The notes beneath the pieces were generated by a model that ran no database searches, was not told the DNA's origin, and saw only the letters and a program-made list of their open reading frames with translations. DNA of 64,000 nucleotides from Larus michahellis (lineage: Eukaryota; Chordata; Aves; Charadriiformes; Laridae), in assembly GCF_964199755.1 (NCBI RefSeq), contig NC_133906.1, positions 9,920,001-9,984,000 on the forward strand, read 5' to 3'. Position 1 is the first letter of the stretch. Each line of letters starts with the position of its first letter. Shown in pieces: positions 59,201 to 64,000 of this stretch. The position numbers and the translations under genes were made by a program.

Positions 59201-60853
59201 CTCCCCAGCTGGCCCCCCCAGCATGGTCTCCCCCAGCCCCAAAAGCCACCGGCGCCCAGCCGAGGAGCGCTCCTTGGGGACCGTGTCCACCCAGCCACCA
59301 GCCTTGGTCCTGCCCAGCCACCACGCGTGGTCGCTGTGTCCCCAGGCTGCTGGCAGGGAGCGCGCGGGGCCGGGGCAGCGCGGCGGGCGGCCGGGACCCC
59401 CGGCACCCTCTCCCGCCCGCGCACAGGATCCTGCCGTGCGCCCTTTTATTCCAGCAGTGCAATTAGCCTTGCTGACCCCTGAAATCCTCAGCCTCTCTAA
59501 GCAGCCATGCATTAAATCCCGGATCCAAGAGTGGAAATAGACTTCGTAAAAGGCTTATGGCCCTATTTATTACATTTTACGCATGACGGAGTCCGACAGC
59601 ACGGCAACAGCGCTGCGGTTGGCGCTGGCTCTGCCTCCACGCTGAGGCAGACGGACAGACGGACAGGCAGGGTCTGGAGCGGGCAGCAGAGGCTTGGCGG
59701 GTGTCTCCTCCTGGCCGGGCTTGGGTTGCCAGCTGAGTGCTCCCTCAGATGCAGGCAGGCAAGGATATCGATCTAAATGAAAGCTAACACCGCTCTCGGG
59801 GCTGGGTAACCGTATCTGCTGCACATTTGTATTCCTTAGAGCAGGGCGGGAGGGCTGCAGCCATCTGCTGGAGCGGCTCGGGGATCCTGGGGACACTGCG
59901 AGCCCTCCGGCCGGATCTCCAGCACTGCCTCCTCCCATTTCAATGCGCAGCCTTTACCTTCTCTATTTCACCTCCACCTTGCCAGGGCCAAATGACACAG
60001 CCCTGAGGACAGCATCACCAAAATGGCAGGGTCCTTCCTTCAGACCCAGGGCCACCTGCCCCCAGCAGGGACCAGTGGGGCTGCCACTGGGCAGTGCCGA
60101 ACCTTCCTGGTCCCTGCCTGTGTGATAGGAGATGAGAGGCCGTCGTGCAAGGTTGCACAAGGGCACCGTGTGAAGCCAGCATGCATGTGTTCACCGACAC
60201 CTCCCCGGGGGTCCCACCATTTAGCCAGGTGGCTCCTGGCCCGGTGGAGCCTGCATTCCAGGGTGAGGTGGTCCGAGGCTGCACAGCTCCGAGCTGGGCA
60301 GAGGGCACGGTGTGGGGCAGGGATGGGCAGCAGGCAGACGGGGAGGTATTCAGACATGCCAGCACCCGCAAGCCATGGTGTGCAGAGAACACAACAAGAA
60401 AAGCACAGAGATGAAGGCTCAAATATCTGAGGGACCCTCTGCTTTCCTGCAGCAAACATAAGGAATCCTCCTGCAGGTCTCCATCAAGGCCCAAATCACA
60501 AGACAGATCAGGGAGCCCCTGCAGCAGCCAGGCTCTCGCTGTCAGCGCTGCAAAGCGGGGAGGAGCAGAGGGGACACACAACAGTGCCCCCTCCATGCAC
60601 TTATAAATAGCTGCTGCAGAGACTCCAGTAGCACACCATGTGCTCCATGTCCCAAGTCCCTGGGACATCGTCACGCGCGGACACAAACGGCAGCTCCCCG
60701 CTTCCTCAGAAGGGACCCACAGCACCCTCATCACAGGGCAGTTGGAGACATCAAGAAACAAAAGCAAGGGTCACCCTGTGCACATCTGAAATACTCTGTT
60801 TCCATCAAAATTTGGTGCAATGTGCAAGCCTTGCTGATCCCAGGTGGTACAAG

Positions 60854-61215
60854 AGAATCATAGAATGGTTTAGGTTGGAAGGGATCTTAAAGATCATTTA
60901 ATTCCAACCCCCTGCCCCGGGCAGTGACACCTCCCACCAGACCAGGCTGCTCAGAGCCCCGTCCAGCCTGGCCTTGAACACCTCCAGGGATGGGGCAGCC
61001 ACAGCTTCTCTGGGCAACCTGGGCCAGTGTCTCACCACCCTCATAGTGAAAAATTTCTTCCTAATATCTAACCTAAATCTATCCTCTTCCAGTTTGAAGC
61101 CATTACCCCTCGCCCTATCACTATATGCCCTTGTAAAACGTCCCTCTCCAGCTTTCTTGTAGGCCGCCTTCAGATACTGGAAGGCCGCTATAAGGCCTCC
61201 CCGGAACCCACCATG
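60854..61215 (-). repeat. CR1 LINE 3' fragment
   Basis: Starts on plus with GAATCATAGAATGGTTTAGG, contains TTCCAACCCCCTGCCCCGGG and CCAGGGATGGGGCAGCCACA, and ends near AAGGCCTCCCCGG. 5'-truncated; sense with PPARGC1B. Confidence 0.95.
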
Positions 61216-63687
61216 CCATGTGGGCAAGCTAGTGAGGTGGTCAGACCACTCAGGCAAACCGCTCTCTTGTGCTCACTCTGAAGGCAATGAGGGGTCTTGT
61301 ATCAGGAAGCAGAAGCAGGTCCATGGGTGCCCACATCCTGCCACCGACTGCATCTCGGCCGAGCCTATGGGTCCCAGTGCCCCCGAGGGTGGGGAGTTAC
61401 GTCCCTGGCAAGGGGAAATGGCACCTGTGGGGCGTCCCTCAGCTCGTCAGTTCAAAGGATTGGTCCCACATCCTTCACTAAAAGAGCTCAAAGGACTTTG
61501 ATGCCTGCGGTGCCCCGTACACCCAAGGGCAGAAGGACCTTCGCCCTTCCTTGCCTTTGCGCCCAGCCCCGCGTCGCAGCTGTGGCTCTGCTCCAGCAGC
61601 CCTGAATGGTCACCCTGAGGTGCCGCAGCCCCGTGGGGCCCTTTGGCAGGGCAGGACCCAAAGGGTTTACCCCGTAGCTCAACTCTGCTTCTGTGCCTTG
61701 GAGCACGGCTCCTTCCTCCAAAGGGAGGCAACAGCACGTTAGCAAAAAGCATGTTTGGGCATAGATGGGCTCCGGTCTCAAAAGGCATCAAGGTGTTTAG
61801 AAAAAAACCTGCAGTTCGCATCTCAGCAGGTTCCTGCTGCCCCACCAGCCTGGGCAGCCCAGTCACCGCTGCGGGCTCCTCACTGCCCTGGGACGGCTGC
61901 AAGCCCGGCCCGCTAATGGCAAGGGAATAACCCTCCCGGCTTGATTAAAAGAGGTTTAAACTCCCCCGAACACCCGTCCACAAAGGTCCCATACCCGCCA
62001 GGGCACTCGCAGGCTAATCCTCCCTCCAGAGCAGCTGCTATATTTAGGTATCTAAATGCAACAGAGCGGCTCTTTCCAAAAAAGAGTTAGTTTGGGTTAC
62101 ATAAATACAGAGAGAAACTTGAAAGCTGTGTTTCCAGGTCCTTGCACGGCCATAAAAGCGAGCAGCAGAGATGGGGACGTTCTCCCCCCGAAAATCTGCC
62201 TTTCATTTATTTTTGACTCAGCTGGATGTGGTTTCCAGCTCCTCTGGGCAGAGGGGCAGCAGGCGAGCGGCACAAGCTGGGACGAGGGAGCCTGGGCAAA
62301 CGGACCCTCATGGGCAGCTCCTGGTCACCGTGGGGAGGCAGCGGCATGGGGGCTGCCAACGCATCCCATCCCAGGAGCGCTAACACAGGAACGGAGAAGC
62401 CATCAGTGCAGGCAGGGCAGGCAGCACAACCGATAGCATGAGCAGGAGGAGTCAACAGAAGTAAATAAACGGAGCAGCTCCAGCGCTTCCCATCACTGTC
62501 TGTCCTAACAGTCCCCCGCGACATCCCTCCCCAGCTCAGCAGCCGACTTCCTTCCTCCTGCATCCACTTCCACATCCCAAAGCCTCTCTGGTCCCACCAG
62601 GAGGGGCGGCACGCGTGCACGAGCATGTCCCCCACACCTACGGCTGCGCACCCCAAGCCGCGGGGCTGCAGGGCAGGGGCTGTCCCTGCTCCCCAGCTCA
62701 GCTGCTGGTACGAGCTGGTGGGGAGGGTTGGTTGCTGGTCATCAGCAAAGCCACGTCCCCCACCGCATGACAACATGCACCACAAGGGTTTCTGGGGACA
62801 TGTACCACGTGCTTTCATTTTCAAAATATATATAAATAGACATACTTATTCTTTCCTAAAAGGACGTGGCCACAAGACCAAAACAAAAAAGCAGCTCAAA
62901 TACCATCCAGCCTTTCAGCCTGAGAAAACCACAGTTCTCACAGGCTTGAGTTCTGTTACCTGGGAAATGGGTTTTATCACCCAAAACCCACATGCTCCCG
63001 CCTCCCGGTGGGGCCCACACAGAGACAGAAACTTCCTTTTTAAGAAAACCATTTGCAGTTTTTTCTTTTCATTATTAGCCCGGTTAGGTCGTGACTATCT
63101 GCGTGCAAGCCTGCTTGCAAGGAGGAACGATGCTGGTTGGTTTAAATCTCCAGCTCCGGCTATGCAGAGCCCTGGGGTTTATGCTGTTCAAGGGAAGGTT
63201 TAAAATCCTCCCGTCATTAAGATGCTGGAAGGTGGCTCTGAGCTGCACACACCTCACGCAGGCAGGGCGGCAGGCCCCAGAGCAGCGGGGGAAGGCAGGC
63301 AGCTAAGCAGCTGCGGTTTAAAGGGAGTCAACAGGAATGCAAGGTTTAATTAGCTTGAAGCCAAGGGCCATGGAAGTTGCAAATGTTTGCAGCGAGGCTG
63401 TGCGAGTCCCGGGAAATCAGGAGAGAGGGACTTGAGCGGGAACAAAGTTCGTCCTCTCCGTGCTGGGTGCCAGGTGAGCAACCTCTGTGTGGCAGCAGGA
63501 AAGGCCACCGCTGGCTCGCCTGGCACCAGCCACCGCACAGTCCCCGTGTCCTGCCCTGCCCTCCGCCAGCGCTGCCGGAGAGCAGGCAGAGCCCCGACCC
63601 CACCGGCACACGGGCAGCAGCTCTGCCCCTGCTCCGAGCCCACAGAGCGCACTCTCCGCCGGGGACATGCGCGAGGAGCCAAAAGTC

Positions 63688-63737
63688 CACGGCCACCACG
63701 GCCCTGCAGCCACCACGGCCCTGTGGCCACCACCCCA
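63688..63737 (+). repeat. Short 18-bp tandem repeat
   Basis: About 2.7 units of GCCACCACGGCCCTGCAG near the right edge. Confidence 0.75.
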
Positions 63738-64000
63738 CCCCCTGCACCCAGCGGGGACGGGATGCTGGCAGAGGGGCTGGCCTCTGCAGGGGACAGAGAT
63801 GCCAGAGCCTGCTCCTGCTTTGGTCTTCAAGGGGAGCTGTGCGAGTGCCATGTTTTACACCTCCAGCTCCTTGCTGTTATCCAGGCGGGGGTGTAAAACC
63901 ATCACCCCGGCTGCAATCAGCGCTGCTCTTTGCTCTAACCCAGCCTGGCTGCTGCGGGGCCGGCTGGAGCCCAGCCCCGTCAGCCTCGTGTGTGTGCAAA

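Larger units (their letters stand above)
33560..64000 (-). other. PPARGC1B: PPARGC1B intron 1 (partial)
   Basis: From the acceptor of exon 2 to the right edge I find no exon with recognisable coding. In mammals intron 1 of PPARGC1B is by far the longest and hosts miR-378a; I looked for that hairpin on the minus strand and did not see it. Base composition is mostly GC-rich, with AT-rich islands near 42.1-42.5, 46.2, 53.9-54.1, 59.5 and 62.8-63.1 kb. Separate entries list its repeats. Confidence 0.75.

Overview
The window looks like avian (or at least sauropsid) nuclear DNA. The evidence is seven CR1 LINE fragments with the typical 3' end ending in repeats of ATTCTATGA, a GC-rich base composition with compact introns, and a PPARGC1B gene in vertebrate exon structure. 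There is no prokaryotic or organellar signature, no CRISPR array, no tRNA and no rRNA that I can see. All recognised genes are on the minus strand.

Region 1 (about 1-9.4 kb) holds two tandem TRIM genes of the TRIM25-like RING/B-box class. Only the first coding exon of TRIM copy 1 (993-1613) lies in the window; the rest would be beyond the left edge. TRIM copy 2 (3224-9083) is complete. Its six coding exons have sizes 603, 96, 234, 23, 143 and 575 bp, all with GT-AG splice sites and compatible phases. They encode 557 residues in the order RING, two B-box-like zinc motifs, coiled coil, PRY-SPRY. Both copies carry an interferon-type IRF element (GAAANNGAAA) just upstream of the ATG, so both probably belong to the interferon response.

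Region 2 (about 9.36-15.1 kb) is intergenic, with a CR1 piece, an AT-rich block with LTR-like features, and otherwise nothing recognised.

Region 3 (about 15.15-33.56 kb) is PPARGC1B (PGC-1beta), a transcriptional coactivator of mitochondrial and lipid metabolism genes. Coding exons 2-12 (numbered as in the human gene) add up to 3006 bp, that is 1001 residues plus stop. I could place every splice junction. The ATG-bearing exon 1 is not seen and should lie beyond the right edge. A roughly 5.1 kb 3' UTR is inferred down to a poly(A) signal at 15178-15183; it carries two Pumilio-type sites and three 8-mer miR-30-type sites.

Region 4 (33.56-64 kb) is best read as part of PPARGC1B intron 1. It holds an 850-bp CR1 with an open reverse-transcriptase C-terminus, two more CR1 copies in the opposite orientation, and a 19-bp minisatellite with a 131-bp higher-order repeat. 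It also holds a perfect 40-bp-arm hairpin palindrome at 52331-52414, a 37-bp element present twice about 2 kb apart, a perfect CRE in an AT-rich island, and a TATA-like site on the gene strand. No additional protein-coding gene was recognised there.

The most unusual items are the near-perfect palindrome, the shared IRF element of the TRIM pair, the higher-order minisatellite and the duplicated 37-bp element. I did not find an entirely new multi-gene system.
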